Source: Embleya sp045207785 (GTDB lineage Bacteria; Actinomycetota; Actinomycetes; Streptomycetales; Streptomycetaceae). From it: a DNA stretch of 64,000 nucleotides. This document shows, in pieces, positions 6,554 through 15,039 of the stretch. A program made the position numbers and the translations under genes. The stretch lies in contig NZ_CP108777.1 in NCBI RefSeq assembly GCF_045207785.1, positions 1,612,001 to 1,676,000 on the forward strand, read 5' to 3'. Within the stretch, counting starts at the first letter, position 1. Every line of letters begins with the position of its first letter. The notes beneath the pieces were generated by a model, which ran no database searches, was not told the DNA's origin, and saw only the letters and a program-made list of their open reading frames with translations.

Positions 6554-7528
6554 ATGTACGCAACCCGACTGCACGCGTTCGGCCCCGCGGAGAACCTGAG
6601 CCACGAGATCGTGCCCGACCCGGTGCCCGGCGCCGGGCAGGTGCGCGTCGATGTGGAGGCGAGCGGCGTCCAGTTCATCGAGACCGTGTTCCGGCGCGGT
6701 GTCGGCGTGGGCCCGCACGAGCCGCCCGAGCTGCCGTACACGCCCGGCGCGGAGGTCGCCGGCGTGGTGGGGGCGGTGGGCCCTGGCGTGGACGCCCGAT
6801 GGCTGGGGCGCCGGGTGGTGGCGCAGCTGGGGACGCACGGCGGGTACGCCGAGCGGGCGCTCGCCGGCGTCGACCTGCTTCATCCGATCCCCGATCACGT
6901 CGACGCCGACACCGCCGTGGCGATGATCACGACCGGCGCCACCGCCCAGGGCGTCCTCGGGGTCGCCCGACTGTCCGCCGACGACGTCGTGCTGGTGATG
7001 TCGGCGGCCGGCGGCCTCGGCAGCCTGTTCGTCCAGGCGGCGCACCGGGCCGGCGCGGTCGTGGTGGGCGTGGCGGGCGGCGCGGCGAAGGTGGCGCGGG
7101 TCCGGGAGCTGGGCGCCGACGTCGCGGTGGACTACCGGGCGGGCGACTGGCCCGCGCGGGTGCGTGCGGCACTGGACGGGCGGGAGGTGACCGCCGTCCT
7201 CGACGGCGTCGGCGGGACCACCGGCCGGCAGGCCCTGGAACTGCTCGGCCCCGGTGGTCGCTTCCTCCTGCACGGCTGGGCGGCGGGCGAGCCGACCGAG
7301 ATCACCACCCGCGACCTCGTCGAGCGCCAACTGACCGTCACCTGGGCGATCGGCCCGAACATGCTTCCCGCGGGCGGTTGGCGCGAGTTGCAGACCCGAT
7401 CCCTCGCCGAGGCCGCCGCGGGCCGGCTCACCCCACTGCTCACCCGGTTCCCCCTGAGCCGCGCCGCCGACGCCCAGGCCGCGCTGGAATCCCGCCGGGC
7501 CGAGGGCAAGGTGGTACTGACCGTGTAG
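6554..7528 (+). CDS. NADPH:quinone oxidoreductase (zinc-free MDR)
   Basis: 324-residue medium-chain reductase of the quinone oxidoreductase (Qor) group. N-terminal GroES-like domain with PGAEVAGVVGAVGPGVD near residues 70-86, then a Rossmann domain with the nucleotide loop SAAGGLGSLFVQAA and the family strand VTAVLDGVGG. Catalytic zinc Cys and His are absent, as expected. It would reduce quinones with NADPH in the cytoplasm. The start at 6554 follows GGGAG by about 9 bases. It is the only gene behind the SoxR-type promoter, so a role against redox-cycling quinones is likely. Confidence 0.85.
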   Translation: MYATRLHAFGPAENLSHEIVPDPVPGAGQVRVDVEASGVQFIETVFRRGVGVGPHEPPELPYTPGAEVAGVVGAVGPGVDARWLGRRVVAQLGTHGGYAERALAGVDLLHPIPDHVDADTAVAMITTGATAQGVLGVARLSADDVVLVMSAAGGLGSLFVQAAHRAGAVVVGVAGGAAKVARVRELGADVAVDYRAGDWPARVRAALDGREVTAVLDGVGGTTGRQALELLGPGGRFLLHGWAAGEPTEITTRDLVERQLTVTWAIGPNMLPAGGWRELQTRSLAEAAAGRLTPLLTRFPLSRAADAQAALESRRAEGKVVLTV

Positions 7529-7558
7529 CCGCCGGCCGCCGACCGCAGCGCGCCCGGC

Positions 7559-8734
7559 TCAGCGGGTGCCGAGCAGATGGTCCATGGCGAGTTGGTCCAG
7601 GTGCTCGAAGGCCATCCCGCGCCGCGCCGCCGCGTCGACGTCGAAGTCCTCGAACGCGGAGCGATCCGCGAGCAGGTCGGTCACGGATTCGCCGGGGGAC
7701 AGGGTCGGCACGGCGAGTCGGTCCAGGCGGGCGGCGGTCAGCGCGGCACGAACCTCCGGGTCCGCGCGGAAGGCCGCCGCCTTCGCCTTCAGCACCAGAT
7801 AGTTGCGCATACAGGCCGCCGCCGAGGTCCAGACGCCGTCGATGTCCTCGGTGCGCGGGGGCTTGAAGTCGAAGTGGCGGGGGCCCCGGTAGCCGGCCGA
7901 TTCGAGCAGGTCGACCAGCCAGAACGCCTGGCGGACGTCGCCCGCGCCGAAGCGCAGGTCCTGGTCGTACTTGATGCCGGTCTGGCCGTTGAGGTCGATG
8001 TGGAACAGCTTGCCCGCCCACAGCGCCTGCGCGACGCCGTGCGCGATGTTGAGGCCGGCCATCTGTTCGTGGCCCACCTCCGGGTTCACGCCGACCAGTT
8101 CGGGGTGTTCCAACCGCTCGATGAACGCCAACGCGTGGCCGATGGTGGGCAACAGGATGTCGCCGCGCGGCTCGTTGGGCTTGGGCTCGACCGCGAAGCG
8201 CAGGTCGTAGCCCTGGCCCAGGACGTAGTCGGCGAGCAGGTCGAATGCCTCCTTCATCCGGTCGAGCGCGACCCGAACGTCCTTGGCGGCGCCGGATTCC
8301 GCGCCCTCGCGACCACCCCAGGCGACGTAGGTCTCGGCGCCCAGTTCGACCGCGAGGTCGATGTTGCGGATGGTCTTGCGCAGCGCGTACCGCCGCACGT
8401 CGCGGTCGTTGGCGGTGAACGCGCCGTCCTTGAACACCGGGTGGGTGAACAGGTTCGTCGTCGCCATCGGCACCTTCAGGCCGGTCGCGTCCAACGCCTG
8501 CCGGAACCGCTTGACGTGCGCTTCGCGCGCGCCCGCGCCGCTGCCGTAGGGGATCAGGTCGTCGTCGTGGAACGTCACGCCGTACGCACCGAGCTCGGCG
8601 AGCCGGGTGACCGACTCCACCGGGTCGAGGGCCGGCCGGGTCGCGTCGCCGAACGGGTCGCGGCCCGGCCAGCCGACGGTCCACAGGCCGAAGGTGAAGC
8701 GATCGTCGGGGGTCGGGGTGAAGGGGTCCGTCAT
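7559..8734 (-). CDS. xylA: xylose isomerase
   Basis: 391-residue TIM-barrel aldose-ketose isomerase of the actinobacterial (class I) type, converting D-xylose to D-xylulose. The active site is intact: His56 in FHDDDL, the GGREG loop, the metal-binding Glu in EPKPNEPRGD, NPEVGHEQM with Glu and His, the HIDLNGQ Asp, the YDQDLRFG Asp pair and the HFDFKPPR Asp. Length is exactly typical. It is transcribed divergently from xylB across a 216-bp region with an operator-like palindrome, so repression by XylR (ROK) and relief by xylose are expected. Confidence 0.95.
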   Translation of the reverse strand: MTDPFTPTPDDRFTFGLWTVGWPGRDPFGDATRPALDPVESVTRLAELGAYGVTFHDDDLIPYGSGAGAREAHVKRFRQALDATGLKVPMATTNLFTHPVFKDGAFTANDRDVRRYALRKTIRNIDLAVELGAETYVAWGGREGAESGAAKDVRVALDRMKEAFDLLADYVLGQGYDLRFAVEPKPNEPRGDILLPTIGHALAFIERLEHPELVGVNPEVGHEQMAGLNIAHGVAQALWAGKLFHIDLNGQTGIKYDQDLRFGAGDVRQAFWLVDLLESAGYRGPRHFDFKPPRTEDIDGVWTSAAACMRNYLVLKAKAAAFRADPEVRAALTAARLDRLAVPTLSPGESVTDLLADRSAFEDFDVDAAARRGMAFEHLDQLAMDHLLGTR

Positions 8735-8788
8735 GGTCGCCGCTCCCGGGTCGAGGCGCGCGCAGCACGCCGAAGGCTGCGAAGCCTA

Positions 8789-8815
8789 TTAGTAAACGCG
8801 GAAAACAAACTAGTA
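8789..8815. promoter_or_regulatory. candidate XylR operator between xylA and xylB
   Basis: TTAGTAAAC (8789-8797) and CAAACTAGTA (8806-8815) form an imperfect inverted repeat in an AT-rich island within otherwise GC-rich DNA. Position between divergent xylA and xylB and the TTAGT/ACTAG half-sites fit a ROK-repressor operator. Inferred, not tested. Confidence 0.5.
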
Positions 8816-8820
8816 TCGAA

Positions 8821-8930
8821 TCGAGCCGGGCGGAACCCGAGCCGGATGCCGGACGGAACCCCGGGCCGGACGGAACCCGAGCCGGGCGGAACCCCGGGCC
8901 GGACCGACTCCGAGCCGACCCCGGCCCGGT
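8821..8930. repeat. degenerate 16-17-bp tandem repeat in the xylB leader
   Basis: Five to six imperfect units of GGCGGAACCCGAGCC / GGACGGAACCCCGGGCC follow the operator and end just before the xylB ribosome site. They could form alternating stems in the leader RNA. No coding role seen. Confidence 0.55.
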
Positions 8931-8950
8931 CGAGACCAACGGGAGGCAGC

Positions 8951-10378
8951 ATGGGCGCACGGCGCGTGGTCATCGGTGTCGACAGCTCCACCCAGGCCGC
9001 CAAGGCCGTCGCCGTGGACGTCGACACCGGCGCGGTCCTGGGCACCGGGCGCGCGCCCCACCACGTCACCACCGGAGCCGCCCGCGAAAGCGACCCCGAG
9101 CAGTGGTGGCAGGCCCTGTCCACGGCCCTCGCCGCGACCACCTGGGCCCACCGCGCCGACGCCGTCTCGATCGCCGGCCAGCAACACGGCCTGGTCACCC
9201 TCGACGCCGCCGGCGCCCCGGTCCGCCCCGCCGTGCTGTGGAACGACGTCCGCGCCGCGCCCCAGGCGGCCGCCCTGGTGGCCGAGTTCGGCGCCGCCGC
9301 GTGGGCCGCGCGGGCCGGCAGCGTACCCACCGCCGCGTTCACCGCCGCCAAGTGGCGCCGACTCACCGAACACGAACCCGAGGCCGCCCGCCGCGTCGCC
9401 GCCGTCCGCCTGCCGCACGACTACCTCACCGAACGCCTCACCGGCGAGGCCCGCACCGATCGCGGCGACGCCTCCGGCACCGGCTGGTGGACCCCGGCCG
9501 GCTACGACACCGCCCTGCTCGAACACCTCGGCCTGCCCGTCGAGTTCCTGCCCACCGTGGTCGCGCCCGGCACCGCCGTGCCCGCCCGCCCCGGCACCCC
9601 GCTGCGCCCGGGCACCCCGGTCGCCCCGGGCACCGGCGACAACATGGCCGCCGCCCTCGGCCTGGGCCTGACCCCCGGCGTGCCCGTGGTCAGCCTCGGC
9701 ACCTCGGGCACCGCGTACGCGGTCACCCGAGGCCGCCCCGCCGACCCGACCGGCACCGTGGCCGGCTTCGCGGACGCGCTCGCCGGCTGGTTGCCCCTGG
9801 CCTGCACCCTCAACTGCACGCGCGCCGTGGACCGGATCGCCGACCTCCTGGGCCGCGACCGGGACGCCGTCGAACCCGCCGGCGACACCGTCGTCCTGCC
9901 CTACCTCGACGGCGAACGCACCCCCAACCTGCCCCACGCGGCCGGCCTGATCCACGGCCTGCGGCACGACACCACCGGCGGCCAACTGCTCCAGGCCGCC
10001 TACGACGGCGCGGCCCACGCACTGCTCACCGCGCTCGACGACGTGCTCCGCGCGGGCGGCGAACCCATCGACCGCGACGTGCCGTTGCTGCTGATCGGCG
10101 GCGGCGCCCGGGGCAACGCGTGGCGCGACACCGTCCACCGGCTGTCCGGCCGCCCGGTCCGGATCCCGGTCGCCGACGAACTCGTCGCCCTCGGCGCCGC
10201 GGCCCAGGCCGCCGGGCTGCTCACCGGCGAGGCCGCCGACGCCGTCGCGCGCCGCTGGGGCACCGCCGAGGGACCCCTGCTCGAGCCGCTGCCCAGGGAC
10301 GACGCGGCCCTTCAACGCATCGCGGATACCCTGCACAACGCCGGGAACCTGTTCGACGCCGCGCCCGGCCGGCCCTGA
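8951..10378 (+). CDS. xylB: xylulokinase
   Basis: 475-residue FGGY carbohydrate kinase phosphorylating D-xylulose with ATP to xylulose 5-phosphate for the pentose phosphate pathway. N-terminal phosphate-binding GVDSSTQAAKAV (residues about 9-20), substrate block SIAGQQHGLV, DASGTGWW in the middle, catalytic Asp in PGTGDNMAAALG, and the second actin-fold motif SLGTSGTA. Length is typical. ATG 8951 follows GGGAGG by 4 bases. It is followed 14 bases later by the ROK gene, so the two are co-transcribed. Confidence 0.92.
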   Translation: MGARRVVIGVDSSTQAAKAVAVDVDTGAVLGTGRAPHHVTTGAARESDPEQWWQALSTALAATTWAHRADAVSIAGQQHGLVTLDAAGAPVRPAVLWNDVRAAPQAAALVAEFGAAAWAARAGSVPTAAFTAAKWRRLTEHEPEAARRVAAVRLPHDYLTERLTGEARTDRGDASGTGWWTPAGYDTALLEHLGLPVEFLPTVVAPGTAVPARPGTPLRPGTPVAPGTGDNMAAALGLGLTPGVPVVSLGTSGTAYAVTRGRPADPTGTVAGFADALAGWLPLACTLNCTRAVDRIADLLGRDRDAVEPAGDTVVLPYLDGERTPNLPHAAGLIHGLRHDTTGGQLLQAAYDGAAHALLTALDDVLRAGGEPIDRDVPLLLIGGGARGNAWRDTVHRLSGRPVRIPVADELVALGAAAQAAGLLTGEAADAVARRWGTAEGPLLEPLPRDDAALQRIADTLHNAGNLFDAAPGRP

Positions 10379-10392
10379 CGAGAAAGGCCGAA

Positions 10393-11676
10393 GTGCGCGG
10401 CGCGACCGAACCACCGAGGCCCGACCCCTCCCCGGCCTCCCAACAGGGCATGCGTCGGCAGAACCTCGCCCTGGTGCTGCGCGACGTGGCCGCACGCGGC
10501 CCGCTCTCGCGCGCCGACGTCGCCGCCGGCACCGGGCTCACCCGCGCCGCGGTCTCCAGCCTGGTCGAGGAACTGCGCGCCGCGGGCCTGGTCACCGAGG
10601 TGGGCGCGGCCCCGAGCGGACGCCCGGGCCGGCCGGGCCGCGCGCTGATGGTCGGCGACCGCGGGCCCGCCGGACTCGGCCTGGAGATCGGCGTCGACCA
10701 CGTCGGCGCGTGCGTGGTGGACCTGCGCGGCGAGGTCCGCGCGTGGGTGCGCGCCGACGCCGCCAACCGCGACCGCCCCGCGCCCGCGACCCTGACCGCG
10801 CTCGCCCGGGTGGCCGCCCGGGCCGTCCGCGCGGCCGCCGCGCACGAGCTGCGCCCGGCCGCGCTCGTGCTGAGCGTGCCGGGCCTGGTCGGCGCGGTAC
10901 CGGGCACGGTGGAGCACGCGCCCAACCTGGGCTGGCGCGGCGAACCGGTGGCCGAACCGCTGCGCGCGCTGCTGCCGGCCGGCCTGCGCGCGCTGCCGCT
11001 GACGATCGAGAACGAGGCCAACCTCGGGGCCCTCGCCGAACTGTGGGACGACCCCGACGCGACCGACTTCGTCTACGTCTCGGCGCAGGCGGGCATCGGC
11101 GCGGCCGTGGTCGCCGACGGCCGGCTCTTCCGCGGCGCGCGCGGCTTCGCGGGCGAACTGGGCCACGTCCCCGTGTACCCGGACGGCCCCGCGTGCCCGT
11201 GCGGCGCGCGCGGCTGCCTGGAGCAGTACGCCGGCGAGGCGGCCGTGCTGGCCGCGGCCGGCCTCGCGGACGCCCCCGACTCCGCCGCCTGCCCCGGCGA
11301 CCCGATCGCCCTCCTCGCCCGGCACGCGAGCGACGGCGACCCGGCCGTGCGCGCGGCCCTGGACCGCGCCGGATCGGCACTCGGCACGGCCCTCGCCGGC
11401 GCGATCAACCTGATCGACCCGGCCGGCGTCGTCCTGGGCGGCGCGGTCACCGAGCTGGGCGAGTGGCTGCTCCCGGCGATGCGTCGCGAACTGGCGGCGC
11501 GGGTGACCGTACGCCCGTGGCCTCCCGAGGCCCTGACCGCGTCCCGGCTCGGCCGCCGCGCCCCGCTCCTGGGCGCGGCCGGCGCGACGATCCGGCGGAT
11601 CATCGACGACCCCGCGACGTTCGCCGCAGGCCCGCCCCGAGCCCGCGGCGGCGCGGAGCAGGGCGCCCCACCGTGA
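10393..11676 (+). CDS. xylR: ROK-family xylose repressor
   Basis: 427-residue ROK regulator. N-terminal winged helix (RRQNLALVLRDVAARG, then LSRADVAAGTGLTRAAVSSLVEEL) followed by a sugar-kinase-like ROK domain with GLGLEIGVDHVGA, the ELGHVPV block and the zinc motif CPCGARGCLEQYAG. GTG 10393 is chosen for its GAGAAAGG ribosome site and 14-base spacing from xylB. Placement behind xylB and opposite xylA makes it the likely xylose-responsive repressor of this locus. ROK repressors usually release DNA on binding the sugar. Confidence 0.85.
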   Translation: MRGATEPPRPDPSPASQQGMRRQNLALVLRDVAARGPLSRADVAAGTGLTRAAVSSLVEELRAAGLVTEVGAAPSGRPGRPGRALMVGDRGPAGLGLEIGVDHVGACVVDLRGEVRAWVRADAANRDRPAPATLTALARVAARAVRAAAAHELRPAALVLSVPGLVGAVPGTVEHAPNLGWRGEPVAEPLRALLPAGLRALPLTIENEANLGALAELWDDPDATDFVYVSAQAGIGAAVVADGRLFRGARGFAGELGHVPVYPDGPACPCGARGCLEQYAGEAAVLAAAGLADAPDSAACPGDPIALLARHASDGDPAVRAALDRAGSALGTALAGAINLIDPAGVVLGGAVTELGEWLLPAMRRELAARVTVRPWPPEALTASRLGRRAPLLGAAGATIRRIIDDPATFAAGPPRARGGAEQGAPP

Positions 11677-11763
11677 CCGAACCAGGCGAAAACCGGCCGC
11701 CCCACCGGCCGCTGAGCGCGGGCTACTCGCCGCGCGCGAACGCATCGAGGCCGAGGCCGGGCG

Positions 11764-12783
11764 TCACCGGATCCGCAGCACCAGCTTGCCGACGTTCGCG
11801 CCCGAGAAGAGCCGAAGCAGCGTCTCGGGGAAGGCCGTGACGTCACCTTCGACGACGTCCTCGCGCGAGCGCAGCCGACCGTCCGCGAGCCAGCCGGCCA
11901 TCTCCGCCGCCGCCACCGCGTAGCGGTCCGCGTAGTCGAAGACCACCATGCCCGTCATCGACGCGCGATTGACCAGCAGCGACAGGTAGTTCGACGGGCC
12001 CGGCGTCGGCTCGGTGTTGTTGTACTGCGAGATCGCGCCGCAGATCACCACGCGCGCGCCGCGCGCCAACCGGGCCAGCGCGGCGTCGAGGATGTCGCCG
12101 CCGACATTGTCGAAGTACACGTCCACGCCGTCCGGGCAGTGCTTGCGCAGCGCGTCCTTGAGGTCCTCGGCCTTGTAGTCCACGGCCGCGTCGAACCCGA
12201 ACTCCTCGACCAGCAAACGGCACTTCTCGGCGCCGCCCGCGATGCCGACCGTCCGGCAGCCCTTGAGCTTGGCGATCTGCCCCACGACGCTGCCGACCGC
12301 GCCCGCCGCGCCGGACACCAGCACGGTCTGTCCCGGCTGTGGGTCGCCGATGTCGAGCAGGCCGAAGTACGCGGTCAGGCCGGTGATCCCGAGCGTGCCC
12401 AGGTAGGTCGGCAGCGGTGCGGCGTCCGGATCCACGCGCCGCACGCCGCGGCCGTCGGAGACCGCGTACTCCTGCACCCCGAACTCGCCGTACACGTGCT
12501 CGCCGACCGCGAAGTCGCGGTGGCGCGACGCGAGGACGCGCCCGATCGCCCCGGCGCGCATGACCTCGCCGATCCGCACCGGCGGGATGTACGAGCGGAC
12601 GTCGTTCATCCAGCCGCGCATCGCGGGGTCGAGCGAGATGTGTGAGACCTCCACGAGCAGCCGGCCGTCCTCGGGCTCGGTCACCGCTTCGGTGACGAGT
12701 TCCCAGTCGCCGGGCTTGGGCAGCCCGAACGGGCGGGCCGCCAGTCGGATCTGTCGATTGGTCAGGTCGGCGGGCACGGTCAT
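11764..12783 (-). CDS. NADP-dependent MDR oxidoreductase (enone/curcumin reductase type)
   Basis: 339-residue zinc-free medium-chain reductase of the leukotriene B4 dehydrogenase / CurA group. N-terminal NRQIRLAARPFGLPKPGDW and SHISLDPAMRGWM are group hallmarks; VSGAAGAVGSVVGQIAK is the NADP-binding loop; GGAEKC, YFDNVGG and AISQYNN follow. It would reduce the double bond of alpha,beta-unsaturated carbonyl compounds. Last gene of the minus-strand acyl-CoA operon; its ATG overlaps the ligase stop codon (ATGA at 12780-12783), so it is translationally coupled. Confidence 0.85.
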   Translation of the reverse strand: MTVPADLTNRQIRLAARPFGLPKPGDWELVTEAVTEPEDGRLLVEVSHISLDPAMRGWMNDVRSYIPPVRIGEVMRAGAIGRVLASRHRDFAVGEHVYGEFGVQEYAVSDGRGVRRVDPDAAPLPTYLGTLGITGLTAYFGLLDIGDPQPGQTVLVSGAAGAVGSVVGQIAKLKGCRTVGIAGGAEKCRLLVEEFGFDAAVDYKAEDLKDALRKHCPDGVDVYFDNVGGDILDAALARLARGARVVICGAISQYNNTEPTPGPSNYLSLLVNRASMTGMVVFDYADRYAVAAAEMAGWLADGRLRSREDVVEGDVTAFPETLLRLFSGANVGKLVLRIR

Positions 12784-14321
12784 GCGGAACGCAACTCCTT
12801 CTTGAGAATCTTGCCGGAAGCGCCCTTCGGCAGCTCCTCGACGATGCGCACTATTCGGGGGTACTTGTACGCGGCCATCCGCTCCTTGCAGAACGCGATG
12901 ACCTCGTCGGGCTCGGCCGCCGCGCCCGGGCGCAGCGACACGACGGCGAGGACCTCCTCGCCGAGTCTTTCGTCGGGTGTCCCGATCACTGCGGCCTCGG
13001 CGATCGCGGGGTGCGTGTACAGCACCTCCTCGACCTCGCGCGGGTAGACGTTGTAGCCGCCCCGGATGACCAGGTCCTTCTTGCGGTCGACCACGAACAG
13101 GTAGCCGTCCTTGTCGAGGTAGCCGAGGTCGCCGGTGTGGAACCAGCCGTTGCGGAACGCCTCGTCGGTCGCCTCCGGGTTGTCGCGGTAGCGGGTGATG
13201 ATGTTGTGCCCGCGCAGCAGGATCTCGCCGACGTGCTCCTCGCCGGGCGGCAGCGGCAGGTCGTCGAGACCGATTACGCGCAGTTCCACGCCCCAGATCG
13301 GCTTGCCGACGGACAGTACGCGCCGGGCGTCGACGCCCTGGTTGAAGGTCGCGGTGCTCGCGCTCTCGGAGAGGCCGTAGCCCTCCAGGATGACGATCCC
13401 GAACGCCTCCTCGAACGCGCGGAGGACCTCGCCGGGCATCGACGCGCCGCCCGAACTGCCCACCCGCAGCCGGGAAAGGTCGCGCCCGGTGCGGTCGGCG
13501 CCCAGCAGCGCGACGTACATCGTCGGCACGCCCACGACCACGCTGACGCCGTCCCGGACCATCTGGTCGAGCACGCTCTGCGCCTCGAACCGCAGTACCA
13601 GGGACACCGTCCCGCCGTAGCGCACACACGTGTTGAGCACCCCGGACAGGCCGTACACGTGGAACAGCGGCAGCGCGCCCAGCGACACGTCGCCGCGCAC
13701 CACGCCGAACAGCTCGCCCGAGACGGTGCAGTTCATGTACAGCTGAAAGTGCGTCAGCTCGGCGCCCTTGGGCCGTCCGGTGGTGCCGCTGGTGTAGAGC
13801 AGGACCGCGGTGTCGTCACTCGACGTGGGCTCGATGTCGCCGCGGACCCACTCGGCCCGATCCGGCGGCCCGTCCGGCAGCAGTTCGCCGAACGGGACCG
13901 TGCCCGGCGGCACCGGGCCGCCCTCGGTCATCGTGACGATGTGGACCGTGGTGCCCGCGACGTTTCCGGCCGCGCCCAGGGCCTCGGCGGCGAACACGTC
14001 GAAGGCGATCAGGACGCGGGCGCCGGAGTCGGTCAGGTGGAACTCGATCTCGGTCGCCTTGAGCAGCGGGCTGAGCGGCATGACCGTCACGCCCGCCTTG
14101 AGCGCGCCGAAGTAGGCGACCACGAACTCGGGCACGTTCGGCAGGGTCATGGCCAACACGTCCCCGGGCCCCAGCCCGCGCGCCCTCAGCCCGCGCGCGA
14201 ACCGGGTGCTGAGGTCGTCGAGTTCGCGGTAGGTGACCGGCTTGCCCTGGTGGATCAGACACGCCGTGTCCGGGGTCGCGAGGCGGGACTCGCGCAGCAT
14301 GGCGGCGAGGTTGAAACTCAC
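12780..14321 (-). CDS. long-chain acyl-CoA synthetase (FadD-like)
   Basis: 513-residue ANL-superfamily acid:CoA ligase. Core motifs: LLYTSGTTGRPKGAEL (phosphate loop), GYGLSESASTATFNQG, FHTGDLGYLDKDGYLFVVDRKKD, and the C-terminal catalytic lysine in PKGASGKILKKEL. It would activate a carboxylic acid, via an acyl-adenylate, for breakdown by the neighbouring enzymes. The GTG at 14321 is preferred over earlier in-frame starts because AGGAAGGA lies 6-7 bases upstream. Overlaps the next gene by four bases. Substrate unknown; the two adjacent acyl-CoA dehydrogenases hint at branched, cyclic or steroid-like acids. Confidence 0.9.
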   Translation of the reverse strand: MSFNLAAMLRESRLATPDTACLIHQGKPVTYRELDDLSTRFARGLRARGLGPGDVLAMTLPNVPEFVVAYFGALKAGVTVMPLSPLLKATEIEFHLTDSGARVLIAFDVFAAEALGAAGNVAGTTVHIVTMTEGGPVPPGTVPFGELLPDGPPDRAEWVRGDIEPTSSDDTAVLLYTSGTTGRPKGAELTHFQLYMNCTVSGELFGVVRGDVSLGALPLFHVYGLSGVLNTCVRYGGTVSLVLRFEAQSVLDQMVRDGVSVVVGVPTMYVALLGADRTGRDLSRLRVGSSGGASMPGEVLRAFEEAFGIVILEGYGLSESASTATFNQGVDARRVLSVGKPIWGVELRVIGLDDLPLPPGEEHVGEILLRGHNIITRYRDNPEATDEAFRNGWFHTGDLGYLDKDGYLFVVDRKKDLVIRGGYNVYPREVEEVLYTHPAIAEAAVIGTPDERLGEEVLAVVSLRPGAAAEPDEVIAFCKERMAAYKYPRIVRIVEELPKGASGKILKKELRSA

Positions 14322-14479
14322 GCGTGATCCTTCCTGGTCGGGTGGTTCCGGGGGATGCGGGGCTCGCCGCGACGCGCGGATCGTCCCGACGTACGCGGAG
14401 CGCGCGGTCGTCCCGCCGGGCGGATCGCGCGGTCGGGCGGACCGGGCGGTCGGGTGTCGGCCGGTCGGCCGGTCGGGTG

Positions 14480-14932
14480 TTACGGGACGACGAGCGACAG
14501 CGTGTCCGCGACGCACGCGGGCTTGGCCAGGCCCTCGATCTCGATCGTGTGCCGGACCGTCAGCCGCACGCCCTGCGCGACCTCGGCGACGTCGACCAGC
14601 ACCGCGTTGTCCCGGATCCGCGCGCCGACCGGGACGGGCGCGGGGAAGCGAACCTTGTCGGTGCCGTAGTTGACGCCCATCCGCACCCCGCGCACCTGGA
14701 ACAACTCGGCGGCCAGGACCGGGATCAGCGACAGGGTCAGATAGCCGTGCGCGATGGTCGTGCCGAACGGGCCGTCCTTGGCGCGCTCGACGTCCACGTG
14801 GATCCACTGCCGATCGCCGGTCGCGTCGGCGAACCGATTGATCCGGTCCTGATCGATCGTGAGCCAGTCGCTCGAACCGAGCGACTCACCCTTGGCCGCG
14901 AACACCTCGGTGATGTTCTCGAAGACGCGCAT
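14480..14932 (-). CDS. MaoC-type enoyl-CoA hydratase/dehydratase
   Basis: 150-residue single hot-dog domain. The catalytic dyad of R-specific hydratases is present: Asp40 in FADATGDRQWIH and His45, followed by PFGTTIAHGYLTLSLIP. It would hydrate the enoyl-CoA made by the acyl-CoA dehydrogenases. Gaps of 107 bases upstream and 158 bases downstream, both filled with short GC repeats (GCGGGCT units near 14960, GGTCCC units near 15020), separate it from its operon neighbours. Confidence 0.88.
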   Translation of the reverse strand: MRVFENITEVFAAKGESLGSSDWLTIDQDRINRFADATGDRQWIHVDVERAKDGPFGTTIAHGYLTLSLIPVLAAELFQVRGVRMGVNYGTDKVRFPAPVPVGARIRDNAVLVDVAEVAQGVRLTVRHTIEIEGLAKPACVADTLSLVVP

Positions 14933-15039
14933 GATGCTCCTTCCTCTTCCGGATTACGGGCTGCGGGCTGCGGGCTGGGCGCTGGGGAAGTGCGGTGCCG
15001 CCGGGGTCGGCGGTCCCGGTCCCGGTCCCGGTCACGGCT

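Noticed and set aside
7577..8950. Long plus-strand frame fused to xylB
   Set aside because: It is the antisense reading of xylA; xylB has its own ribosome site and ATG at 8951.
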